DNA of 46,789 nucleotides from Acidimicrobiia bacterium. GTDB lineage: Bacteria > Actinomycetota > Acidimicrobiia > Spongiisociales > UBA5794. The stretch lies in NCBI GenBank assembly GCA_030066875.1, contig JASJAS010000034.1, positions 1 to 46,789 on the forward strand. The letters are read 5' to 3'. Both the position numbers and the translations under genes were made by a program. Positions within the stretch are counted from its first letter, which is position 1. Every line of letters begins with the position of its first letter. The notes under the pieces are model-generated. The model saw only the letters and a program-made list of their open reading frames with translations, was not told the DNA's origin and did not search any database. Shown in pieces: positions 10,886-18,707 of the stretch.

Positions 10886-10911
10886 CCGCAGTGGCCTCGG
10901 GGCTATTGCGG
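10886..10911 (+). terminator. Hairpin after pckA
   Basis: An 11-bp stem (two G-U pairs) formed by 10886-10896 and 10901-10911 closes a TCGG tetraloop about 40 nt past the pckA stop. A small second stem, TTCG-CA-CGAA (10912-10921), follows directly. There is no long T-run. Confidence 0.45.
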
Positions 10912-10963
10912 TTCGCACGAAATAACTAGTGAATCGCGCTCGGTTGCTGCCGACAGCATCGGC

Positions 10964-11764
10964 ATGAAAGAGCGCACACCACACACCAAGCGGATCGATG
11001 AACGCGGGTTCAAGCTTGTCCGCAAGGGCTACGATCCTCGGGAGGTGACCACCTACCTGGAGGAACTCGAACACGCTTTCCAGGACATGGAAGGTCACGC
11101 CAGAAGGACTTCGCAGCGAGTGGTAGAGCTCGAACGCGACCTCGGCGCCGCCCGCGCCACCGAGCGGGCTTCCCTCGACAACGCGATGATGGCCGTCTTC
11201 GACGTCAAAGACCGCATGATCGACAGGGCTTCCCGTCGTGCGAAGGAGATCGAAGACCAGGCCGACAAGACTGTCTCAGCCATGATGGCGCAGGTTGCCG
11301 AATCGCGGGGTCGGGAGCCGGAGCTCGAAGCACGTATCGCGAACCTCGAACAGGACCTGGTGCGGAGCCGGGCCGATTCGGAGCGACTGCGGATGCAGCT
11401 CAATGAAGCTCACACCGCCCTAGATCACATCGAAACCACCACCACGGTCGATATCACCAGTCTGCAGGCGCAGCTCAAGCATGAGCAGCAGCAGAACGAA
11501 GCACTGCGCGGCGCGGCTCGTGACGTCAACTGGGTGAAGCGTGAATTCGAGCACAAGCTGGCGCAAGCACAAGAGAGGGCGATGCACGCACAGGCAGACG
11601 CCGAAGCGGCTCGCGCTGAGCTCGAAGCTCTCAAGACCACGTTGTCAGGGACGGATGCTCCTGAGGACGCGACCGTTGTCTACGAGCGGTCCGAGGTGGG
11701 CGACTACGAGCACGCTGTTGCCGCCTTTGCAGCCCTCAACGAAGAGCTCAAGAAGGCTATCTAG
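10964..11764 (+). CDS. DivIVA-domain coiled-coil protein (short paralogue)
   Basis: Predicted cytoplasmic, membrane-curvature or pole-associated coiled-coil protein of 266 residues. The N-terminus RIDERGFKLVRKGYDPREVTTYLEELE (10-36) matches the DivIVA domain pattern, in which an RGYD-like turn precedes the first helix. The rest is almost continuous coiled coil (heptad-rich, Ala/Glu/Arg/Gln) to about residue 240, ending in a short acidic tail. Shared blocks (FxxMEGHARR, NAMMAVFDxKDR) show it is a paralogue of the next gene, 61 nt downstream. No Shine-Dalgarno sequence is visible before the ATG. In actinobacteria such proteins (Wag31 or SepIVA-like) organise cell-wall growth; a specific role here is inference. 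Confidence 0.75.
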   Translation: MKERTPHTKRIDERGFKLVRKGYDPREVTTYLEELEHAFQDMEGHARRTSQRVVELERDLGAARATERASLDNAMMAVFDVKDRMIDRASRRAKEIEDQADKTVSAMMAQVAESRGREPELEARIANLEQDLVRSRADSERLRMQLNEAHTALDHIETTTTVDITSLQAQLKHEQQQNEALRGAARDVNWVKREFEHKLAQAQERAMHAQADAEAARAELEALKTTLSGTDAPEDATVVYERSEVGDYEHAVAAFAALNEELKKAI

Positions 11765-11825
11765 CCCCTAGAACGGCGCAATCACCCACTATCAAGCTCG
11801 GTGTTGAACTGCCGATAGCTACGGA

Positions 11826-14399
11826 GTGAGCGAAGAACGCAGTCATTTCGCCCGGCGAATCGACGAACACACGTTTAGCCAGAGTCGTCGCGGCTACAAC
11901 AAGGCTGAGGTCAAGTCCTATCTAGAGGATCTCGAGCAAGCCTTCCGCGAGTTGGAGGGTCACGCGCGCCGCCAGGGTCAGAAACTGGCCGAGCTCGAGC
12001 AATCGCTGTCGAAGGCTCGGGCCACCGAGAAGGTGTCCGTCGACAACGCGATGATGGCCGTATTCGACGCGAAGGACCGCATCCTCGAACGGGCCAGGCG
12101 CAAGGGAGACGAGATCGAGGAAGAAGCCCGTCTGGAGGCGGGCCGGATACGCGAGGCTGCGATTGCGGAAGCCGGAGGCGGAGAAGGTGCGGCCGCAGGA
12201 GAGATCGCCGCCGCCCGCGCTCAAGCCGACGAGATTGTTGCCACTGCGAGAAAAGAGGCAGATCGGCTGCGCACTGAGGTGGCCGCGGCGACGGATGAGA
12301 AGCTCGAGGCCGAGTTGGCCGACATGGCGTCGCGGTTGGGGCGGGCCCACGACGAGACGGCGGCAGCTCGCGAAGAACTGGACTTGGCTCGCAAGAGGAT
12401 CGTCGAGCTGGAGGCAGCCGTTCCCGATGACAACCCGGCCGAGCTCGAAGAGAAGTTCGCCCAACTGGAGGGGTTGGTAGGCACGGCCCGGGCCGAAGCT
12501 GATCGGTTGCAGCAGGAGCTCGAAAAGGAAAGGGCCGAGCTGGAGACTGTTCGTGCCGAGGCGGCGACTGCTGGGGAAGCTCGCGAGGATCTGCAGAAGC
12601 GGCATGATGAGGTCGCGGCCGAGCTGGAGACTGTTCGTGCCGAGGCGGCGACTGCTGAGGAAGCTCACAAGGATCAGCAGAAGCGGCACGGGGAACTCGA
12701 GATCGAAGTGGAACGCGCCCGGGTCGAGCTCGCCGCGGCGATGCCCGCGGCTGCGGTGGAGAAGCTGAGGCAACAACTCGAGGAGCAGCAGGCGCGTATT
12801 GTCGAGCTGGGCGAGGCAGATCAGCTTCGCAAAGAGGCCGAATCCCAGCTCGAAGCAACCGCCGCCGAACTCGGTGCTGCCAAAGCGGCACTCGCGCAGC
12901 TGCAGACAGACACGACGGCAGCCGAGGATCGCCGTGCTGAGACCGAGGCTGAGGCTGCAGCACTCTCTGATGCCGCGGCCTTCGCCAGACGCATGGTGGG
13001 ATTCGAGGCACAGGTGGCAACCGCGACCGGTACAGATGAAACGGTCGCCCTTCTGGCCGAGACTCGGCGACTCGGGGGCAAAGAAGATGGTGGCGCGACT
13101 TCGGCTGAAGCTGAAGCGATCATCTCAGCCGCCCACGAGGAGGCAGAAGCGATCAAGGCAGACGCCGAGGCTCAGGCAGAGCAGCGCGCCGCCAAGGTCA
13201 TAGCCAAGGCACGAGAAGAGGCCGACCAGGTACGACAGACGGTCGCAACGCTGACGGCCCAGGCCGAGGATGCTCGCGCGGCAGCGCTGCGCTCCAAGCT
13301 GGAAGCTGAGGATTTGGTCGAAGCTCAGCGATCCATGGGCGAGGCGCGTGACGACATAGTCGCCGCGGCCGAGGATCGCGCCAGTGCAATCCAGGCTGAC
13401 GCCGAGCGGGCCGCTGTCGCGATGCGACGGGAGGCAGAAGAGGCGGTTGCCGCGGCTCGAGCCGAAGCCGAGAGGATCACAGCAGAAGCCTCCGCCCAAG
13501 CGCAAGAGATCATCGAAGTGGCACAGGCACAAACCGCCGAGTCTCGTGAAGCTGCCGGCCAGGATGAGCTGCCGGTCGAGCCCGCAGCCGAAGCGGAAGC
13601 AGAAGAAGATTCCTCGCCGGACGTCGCGATTCCCGGCGACGACCTCGCCGCCCTTCTCGCACAGGCCGAGCAGGACCTTGCTGGGGGTGACGAGGTTCGA
13701 AGGCAAGTCGAGGAACTCGATCAACAGGAAGCAGAACTCGCGGCCCAGCAGGCAGAAGCGATCCTGCTGGCAACTTCGCGCGATAGCGGCCAGCCTTCCT
13801 CCGAGGTTTCAGAGGACGAACCATCGGAGCCCGTACCCAATGAGCACGCCGCAGCTCCCGTGGCCGCAGACGAGATTCCCGACGATCCGCCGGTCATCGA
13901 GTTCGACGACATTCTGTCGGCGGAAGACGAGGGCGCCGCAGAAGGTGCTGAATCCCCGGCGGAAGATTCGCGGGAGGCGCCGGCCGTACCTTCCGTCTCG
14001 GATGATGATGAGGAGGATCCGGCAGAGCTGCTGACCGCACTTCTGGATGAGGTCGCCTCCGACCTAGAGGACGTCGATCTCGGCGACGCCGTTGAGCCGG
14101 TCGAAACCGTCGATGCGCAGGTCGGGCAAACCGAGTCGGCCTATGACGACATCCAAGTACCTGCTTCTGAAGAGCCGCGTCCTCGTGTGGCCTGGCCGGT
14201 CCCGGTCGACCTGGACGGGTCCGACGCAAGCAGACCCGACGGTGGCGAGGGTGACGATGGGGAACGAACGGGGGGCCAGCGGGAGAGCCGCTACCGGAGC
14301 ACGTCAGCGCAGCTCCCCAGCCTGGGGAGCCAAGCCAAGTCGAACATGAAGACCATGGCGAACTTGCGCAAGAAGAGCCGGGGCATCGACAAGGACTAG
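11826..14399 (+). CDS. Large DivIVA-domain coiled-coil protein
   Basis: An 857-residue paralogue of the preceding gene. It opens with FARRIDEHTFSQSRRGYNKA (8-27) as the DivIVA-type domain, shares EGHARR and VDNAMMAVFDAKDRIL (72-87) with its neighbour, then runs as coiled coil to about residue 580. It continues into a long acidic, Pro-rich, probably disordered region (about 580-780) and ends in a basic tail rich in Lys/Arg. An internal 28-residue duplication adds four heptads. The start is a GTG at 11826 with no spaced Shine-Dalgarno sequence; GATAGC lies 6 nt upstream, suggesting a leaderless message. The size and tripartite layout resemble scaffold proteins of polar growth or chromosome positioning, but function is not shown. 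Confidence 0.75.
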   Translation: MSEERSHFARRIDEHTFSQSRRGYNKAEVKSYLEDLEQAFRELEGHARRQGQKLAELEQSLSKARATEKVSVDNAMMAVFDAKDRILERARRKGDEIEEEARLEAGRIREAAIAEAGGGEGAAAGEIAAARAQADEIVATARKEADRLRTEVAAATDEKLEAELADMASRLGRAHDETAAAREELDLARKRIVELEAAVPDDNPAELEEKFAQLEGLVGTARAEADRLQQELEKERAELETVRAEAATAGEAREDLQKRHDEVAAELETVRAEAATAEEAHKDQQKRHGELEIEVERARVELAAAMPAAAVEKLRQQLEEQQARIVELGEADQLRKEAESQLEATAAELGAAKAALAQLQTDTTAAEDRRAETEAEAAALSDAAAFARRMVGFEAQVATATGTDETVALLAETRRLGGKEDGGATSAEAEAIISAAHEEAEAIKADAEAQAEQRAAKVIAKAREEADQVRQTVATLTAQAEDARAAALRSKLEAEDLVEAQRSMGEARDDIVAAAEDRASAIQADAERAAVAMRREAEEAVAAARAEAERITAEASAQAQEIIEVAQAQTAESREAAGQDELPVEPAAEAEAEEDSSPDVAIPGDDLAALLAQAEQDLAGGDEVRRQVEELDQQEAELAAQQAEAILLATSRDSGQPSSEVSEDEPSEPVPNEHAAAPVAADEIPDDPPVIEFDDILSAEDEGAAEGAESPAEDSREAPAVPSVSDDDEEDPAELLTALLDEVASDLEDVDLGDAVEPVETVDAQVGQTESAYDDIQVPASEEPRPRVAWPVPVDLDGSDASRPDGGEGDDGERTGGQRESRYRSTSAQLPSLGSQAKSNMKTMANLRKKSRGIDKD
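12534..12701 (+). repeat. 84-bp tandem duplication inside the large DivIVA-domain gene
   Basis: Two adjacent 84-bp units (12534-12617 and 12618-12701) begin with the same long stretch (GCCGAGCTGGAGACTGTTCG and onward) and differ at few bases for the first 60 bp. The unit encodes 28 residues, exactly four heptads, so the coiled-coil register is kept. Confidence 0.85.
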
Positions 14400-14405
14400 A
14401 GCCAC

Positions 14406-14421
14406 TACGGCGCCGTAACAT
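14406..14421 (+). promoter_or_regulatory. Palindrome overlapping a leaderless -10 box
   Basis: TAACAT (14416-14421) ends 6 nt before the ATG at 14428, the spacing of a leaderless promoter. The 12-bp perfect palindrome TACGGCGCCGTA (14406-14417) overlaps its first two bases and could be an operator. No clear -35 is seen. Confidence 0.35.
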
Positions 14422-14427
14422 CGGGGC

Positions 14428-15402
14428 ATGGCCGAACGGATCCTGGTTACCCGCCGACCACCGGGTCGAGCCCTCGAAATGCTTCGCAATGTGGGGGATG
14501 TTGATCTGTGGGAGATCGACAACGTCATCCCGCGACCCGATCTTCTCGACAGAGTCGTCACGGCAGACGCTCTCTACTGCATGCTCACTGAGCAGGTCGA
14601 CAGCGTGCTTCTCCAGGCGGCACCCAGACTCCGGGTTGTTTCCAACATGGCCGTAGGTGTTGACAACATCGACCTGCTCGCCTGCACAAGTCGCCAGATC
14701 CCGGTGGGGCACACTCCCGGGGTGCTGACTGAGGCCACCGCTGATTTGGCAATGGCATTACTGCTGGCTGCAGCGCGACGCCTCGGCGAGGGAATCGACT
14801 ATGCCCGCTCCGGGCAGTGGGGGGAGTTCCGACCCGACCTCTTGCTCGGTCGCGAAGTCCATTCGTCGGTCATCGGCATTGTCGGAATGGGCCGAATTGG
14901 GTCCGCGGTGGCGCGCCGCGCCACCGGATTCGGAATGTCGATTCGATACACCGGGCCGAGCGCCAAGCCCGCGATCGAGCACGAGCTCGGCGCCGTCCGT
15001 CGTGATCTTGCGGGGCTGCTGACGGAGTCAGACCACGTGGTCCTCACCGCCCCCTTGAACCCGGCCACCTACCACCTGATCGACGAGCGTGCGCTTACCT
15101 TGATGAAGCCGAACGCCACTCTGGTCAACGTGGCTCGCGGTCCTCTGGTGGATACGGATGCGCTGGTTGTGGCCCTCGAGACAGGAGCTATCGCCGCAGC
15201 CGGGCTTGACGTAACCGACCCAGAGCCGCTTCCCATCGATCACCCGCTGCTGGACGCCCCCAATTGCGTCGTCATTCCCCACCTGGGGAGCGCCTCAGTG
15301 AAGACTCGAGAGGAGATGGCGGAGTTGGCCGCCCGTAATGTGATCCGCGGCCTCGCCGGTGAGCCGCTCGAAGCCTGTGCCAACCCTCGGGTCTATGGCT
15401 AG
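14428..15402 (+). CDS. D-isomer-specific 2-hydroxyacid dehydrogenase (glyoxylate/hydroxypyruvate reductase-like)
   Basis: NAD(P)H-dependent reduction of a 2-oxoacid, possibly glyoxylate or hydroxypyruvate. The 324-residue protein has the nucleotide loop GMGRIG (153-158) and the family catalytic set Arg237 (VNVARG), Glu266 (DPEP) and His285 (PHLGS). The NMAVGVDNID segment (73-82) is typical of the GyaR/GRHPR group. Its stop codon overlaps by 4 nt the stop of the convergent heliorhodopsin gene. Proximity to serA and serB could tie it to hydroxypyruvate/serine metabolism, but the exact substrate cannot be read from sequence. Confidence 0.88.
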   Translation: MAERILVTRRPPGRALEMLRNVGDVDLWEIDNVIPRPDLLDRVVTADALYCMLTEQVDSVLLQAAPRLRVVSNMAVGVDNIDLLACTSRQIPVGHTPGVLTEATADLAMALLLAAARRLGEGIDYARSGQWGEFRPDLLLGREVHSSVIGIVGMGRIGSAVARRATGFGMSIRYTGPSAKPAIEHELGAVRRDLAGLLTESDHVVLTAPLNPATYHLIDERALTLMKPNATLVNVARGPLVDTDALVVALETGAIAAAGLDVTDPEPLPIDHPLLDAPNCVVIPHLGSASVKTREEMAELAARNVIRGLAGEPLEACANPRVYG

Positions 15403-16163
15403 CTGGGGGCAAGCGTGCCGGCGAACACCTGCCAAGCAAGCAACGACTTGGCAATGAGGCTGAGCCAGATGTATGCCCGCTCTCCATAGAGGTAGTCGCG
15501 CCACCTTCCGACCTGCCGGTATTGCAGCACCATGTTGATGGCGAAGCTGTTGAAGAAGATGAACAGCGAGAAGAAGATCCCGTAGACGAAGGCAGGCGGA
15601 GAACCGTCCGTGCTCGGGCTCCACAGGTAGAGCGCAATGATCAACCAGGGCACGGCACCGGCCAGCACGCCAAACCAATAGGACATCCAGTTCGGCCGGC
15701 CGGGCGTTTCATAGTGCTCCATGAGCAGTCCGAAGAGAATCATCGTTGCGTTCACGGCAAAGATCGCACCGAGAGCGCCGATGGTCGAGATCCCTGTCAA
15801 CATGGCGATCAACACAACCATCACCGAAGAGCTGACGGCATACTCGATCCAGCGGGCGTAGTTGCGACCGCGCTCGAGGTTGCGCACGTACCAGGGATAG
15901 ACACCGGGTGACGAGATGACCCAGTGGGCAATCGCAGACAGGAACACAAAGGCAGCGACACCCCAGGCAATTCTCACTTCGAACAACTCGTAAAGGGACG
16001 GGGGTTCAAGGCCCGGGGCGTTGTCGAGGAATGTCGCCGTCACCGGCAGCGCAAAGTCGTTGGCCAGCAGAAGGATCAAGACCCCCTGGACGGCATGAAA
16101 GAAGCCCATGATGACGTTGAAACGCCGGAGCCGGGATGTGGTCGTACTGTCTGTCTGATTCAT
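15399..16163 (-). CDS. Heliorhodopsin
   Basis: Seven-helix retinal protein of the heliorhodopsin family, which inserts with the N-terminus inside, opposite to type-1 rhodopsins. The 254-residue protein, started at the ATG at 16163 (GGTGAGA lies upstream), carries family hallmarks: RRFNVIMGFFHAVQG (13-27), RWIEYAVSSSVM (104-115), FFNSFAINMVLQY (203-215) and SLIAKSLLAWQVFAGTL (235-251). Lys239 is the expected retinal Schiff-base lysine. Glu107 matches the counterion, and His23 and His80 match the cavity histidines, of the founding actinobacterial protein 48C12 at identical numbers. No retinal or carotenoid gene is in the window. It is convergent with the hydroxyacid dehydrogenase (stops overlap) and divergent from serB. 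Family members are not ion pumps in general; the signalling role is unknown. Confidence 0.95.
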   Translation of the reverse strand: MNQTDSTTTSRLRRFNVIMGFFHAVQGVLILLLANDFALPVTATFLDNAPGLEPPSLYELFEVRIAWGVAAFVFLSAIAHWVISSPGVYPWYVRNLERGRNYARWIEYAVSSSVMVVLIAMLTGISTIGALGAIFAVNATMILFGLLMEHYETPGRPNWMSYWFGVLAGAVPWLIIALYLWSPSTDGSPPAFVYGIFFSLFIFFNSFAINMVLQYRQVGRWRDYLYGERAYIWLSLIAKSLLAWQVFAGTLAPS

Positions 16164-16241
16164 ACTGATCTCACCGATTGTTCTGATGTCGATTAGGTAT
16201 TCGGAGCCGACCGGGATACTGGGTGATTGCCGCAGGTTGGG

Positions 16242-16265
16242 TATAGAGTTCGCTTGCGTACGCAA
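16242..16265 (+). promoter_or_regulatory. Candidate -10 and 12-bp palindrome between heliorhodopsin and serB
   Basis: TATAGA (16242-16247) could be a -10 for serB. It is followed by the perfect palindrome TTGCGTACGCAA (16254-16265), which would lie at the transcription start, 12 nt before the serB ATG. No convincing -35 is visible. The palindrome also lies in the upstream region of the divergent heliorhodopsin gene. Confidence 0.3.
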
Positions 16266-16277
16266 CAGGCCAAATAG

Positions 16278-17102
16278 ATGGTGGATACCACACAGCCCTT
16301 CGCATTTCGCGCCTTCGACTACATCTTCTTCGACTGCGATAGCACCCTGAGCAGCATAGAAGGGATCGACGAACTCGCCCGGATGAAGGGCAAGTTCGAC
16401 GAGATAAAGGCGATGACGGACGCCGCGATGGATGGGGAGGTCTACCTCGATGCGGTGTATGACCGGCGGCTGGAAATGCTGGCCCCCACCCATGAGGAAA
16501 TCGTCGCGATCGAACCGCTTTATCGGTCAACAGTCGTTCCCCATGCGGCAGAAGTGATCGGTGCCCTTCATGTCGCGGGTAAGGAGGTTTTCGTCGTGTC
16601 GGGTGGCCTACTGGCCGCGGTGAGGCCGTTTGGCCGTTGGCTCGGTGTCCCGCACGATCACGTCCGGGCGGTCAGCTTGGAGTACGACGCCTTGACCGGC
16701 GAGTGGTGGGACTATCTCCAGGATCAGTGGGACCAGCGAACCGACGTCGAGTACAAGGATTCCGAGGACACCCCTTTGGTGCAGGCCTCCGGCAAGTCGG
16801 ATGTTGTCACGGAGATGTTGGGCGGCCGCTACGGCCGTACGGTGCTGATCGGCGACGGCGTCAGCGACCTAGCCGCCAGTGACGTTGTCGACCTGTTCGT
16901 GGGTTTCACCGGTGTCGTATCCCGTCCCCACGTGATTGCCGAAGCCGAGGTGCTGGTCACCGGAGATTCGCTGGCGCCCTTGCTCGCAATCGTGCTCACT
17001 GAGTCGGAGCAAAAGACCCTTTCGGGTACCGTGTACGAGGAAGTGCTGGAGGAGAGTCTGGCCAGATTCGATGCCGGCGAGGTGGTCGTCCGGAAGGCGT
17101 AA
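16278..17102 (+). CDS. serB: Phosphoserine phosphatase-like HAD hydrolase
   Basis: Last step of serine synthesis: hydrolysis of O-phosphoserine. The 274-residue protein has HAD motif I in FFDCDSTLSSIEGIDELA (17-34) with Asp19 as nucleophile and Asp21 as acid/base, and later the motif IV segment LIGDGVSDLAA. The SSIEGIDELA cap region is that of phosphoserine phosphatases. It is separated from serA by only 3 nt, which supports the assignment. The extra C-terminal tail (about 50 residues after the HAD core) has no recognised motif. The start has no clear Shine-Dalgarno sequence. Confidence 0.85.
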   Translation: MVDTTQPFAFRAFDYIFFDCDSTLSSIEGIDELARMKGKFDEIKAMTDAAMDGEVYLDAVYDRRLEMLAPTHEEIVAIEPLYRSTVVPHAAEVIGALHVAGKEVFVVSGGLLAAVRPFGRWLGVPHDHVRAVSLEYDALTGEWWDYLQDQWDQRTDVEYKDSEDTPLVQASGKSDVVTEMLGGRYGRTVLIGDGVSDLAASDVVDLFVGFTGVVSRPHVIAEAEVLVTGDSLAPLLAIVLTESEQKTLSGTVYEEVLEESLARFDAGEVVVRKA

Positions 17103-17105
17103 CCC

Positions 17106-18695
17106 ATGGCGTTTCAACTTCTCGTCACCGGTGATCTTTCCCCGGAAGCGGTCGAGTTGCTGGAGACAAGCACCGATGTTCGCTTCGATGTGGCCAAAGG
17201 CCTGAGTCCCCAACAACTCGCCGAGAGAATCCCCGGCTACCACGGCCTGATCGTGCGCAGCAGCGCCAAGGCAACGGCAGAGGTGATCGCAGCCGCCGAC
17301 GAGCTTCGAGTCATCGGAAGGGCCGGAGTGGGCGTTGACAACATCGACCTGCGAGCGGCGAGCGAGCGGGGGGTGATCGTCATGAACACTCCGGGAGCCA
17401 ACACAGTTGCCTCGGCAGAGCACACCATGGCGCTGCTGCTTGCAATGTGTCGCAACATCCCGCAGGCGGCCGCCAGCCTGGATGCCGGCACCTGGGATCG
17501 GGGTCGTGGCCGCGGGGTAGAACTCCGTAGCAAGACGCTGGGTGTAGTCGGCTTAGGTCGCATCGGGCGTCGCGTAGCGCGTCGGTGCCGTGCGTTCGGA
17601 ATGGAAATCATCTGCTTCGATCCCTTCCTGAGTGACGAGCGCGCCCACGAGATGCATGTTGAGAGGGTGTCGTTCGAGGAACTCCTCGAGCGGTCGGATT
17701 TCATCAGTCTGCATGCTGCGCTGACCGACCGGACACGCAATCTCATCGATGGGCAGGCACTCGCCAGGATGAAGCGGGGGGTCAGAATCGTCAACACGGC
17801 TCGTGGCGCTTTGATCGATGAGGCCGCGCTCGTCGAGGCCTTGGTGAGTGGTCAGGTCGCCGGGGCCGCCCTCGACGTCATGGCCAAAGAGCCGCCCGAC
17901 CCCGACAATCCCTTGCTTCACATGGACAACGTCATTATCACGCCGCATCTCGCTGCCAGCACTCTTGAAGCGCAGCGCGAGGTGGGAATCCAGATCGTCA
18001 AGCAAGTGATCGACGCACTCCACGGCGTGGAGTATCGGAACGCGGTCAACATGCCTGCTGTGGATGCGCCCAGATTGAAGGAGCTGCAGCCCTTCTTGTC
18101 GATGGCCGAGCGCCTCGGCAGCATGCAGACCCAGCTTGCCGAGGACGCGATTACCAAGGTCGAAGTCGCCATAGAGGGCGAGGTGATCGATGAGCACATC
18201 AAGCCGATCACCGTTGCCATCCTCAAGGGCATGCTGGAGCCGGTTGAACCGGGATCGGTCAACTACGTGAACGCTCCTCACGTTGCGATGACGCGTGGCA
18301 TCGTCGTTTCCCAGACGACGGGTCTGCACATCACCGACTATCCGAACATCATCTCCTGCCGGGTGGAGTGGGATGGTGGGAAGCGGACCATCGCGGCAAC
18401 GCTGTTCAGCCACGATGAGCCCCGTATCGTCGATGTCGACGGGTTCCGGGTCGACGTGATCCCGGAGGGAACCATCCTGGTGACCTGGAGCCACGACGAG
18501 CCGGGGTTCATCGGGAAAGTCGGAACGCTGCTGGGTGAGTTGGGAATCAACATCGCCACTTGGAGAACCGGTCGCTCCGGTCCGGGGGAGCGGGCCTTGT
18601 CGTTCATTTCGGTGGACTCGGATGTACCCGACGATCTGATGGTCGAGCTTTCGGGAACGGCGCCGCTGGAACGGATCGCCAAAATCCGGCTCTAG
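17106..18695 (+). CDS. serA: D-3-phosphoglycerate dehydrogenase
   Basis: First step of serine synthesis: NAD-dependent oxidation of 3-phosphoglycerate to 3-phosphohydroxypyruvate. The 529-residue protein is the long (type I) form: a catalytic core with GLGRIG (149-154), Arg233 (NTARG), Glu262 (KEPP) and His281 (PHLAAS), then the intervening ASB domain and a C-terminal ACT domain (about 455-529, including HDEPGFIGKVGTLLGELGIN). The ACT domain normally mediates serine feedback. It lies 3 nt downstream of serB and is probably co-transcribed with it and the following aminotransferase. Confidence 0.95.
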   Translation: MAFQLLVTGDLSPEAVELLETSTDVRFDVAKGLSPQQLAERIPGYHGLIVRSSAKATAEVIAAADELRVIGRAGVGVDNIDLRAASERGVIVMNTPGANTVASAEHTMALLLAMCRNIPQAAASLDAGTWDRGRGRGVELRSKTLGVVGLGRIGRRVARRCRAFGMEIICFDPFLSDERAHEMHVERVSFEELLERSDFISLHAALTDRTRNLIDGQALARMKRGVRIVNTARGALIDEAALVEALVSGQVAGAALDVMAKEPPDPDNPLLHMDNVIITPHLAASTLEAQREVGIQIVKQVIDALHGVEYRNAVNMPAVDAPRLKELQPFLSMAERLGSMQTQLAEDAITKVEVAIEGEVIDEHIKPITVAILKGMLEPVEPGSVNYVNAPHVAMTRGIVVSQTTGLHITDYPNIISCRVEWDGGKRTIAATLFSHDEPRIVDVDGFRVDVIPEGTILVTWSHDEPGFIGKVGTLLGELGINIATWRTGRSGPGERALSFISVDSDVPDDLMVELSGTAPLERIAKIRL

Positions 18696-18707
18696 GCTCG
18701 GGGCTGT

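Noticed and set aside
11911-13020. 369-residue Pro/Arg/Ser-rich open frame on the minus strand
   Set aside because: Antisense to the coiled-coil DivIVA-domain gene; the composition is a by-product of Glu/Ala codons on the other strand.
16164-16493. 110-residue N-terminal extension of the heliorhodopsin frame
   Set aside because: It overlaps serB on the other strand and has no membrane or family features; the ATG at 16163 gives the normal heliorhodopsin N-terminus with exact residue numbering.
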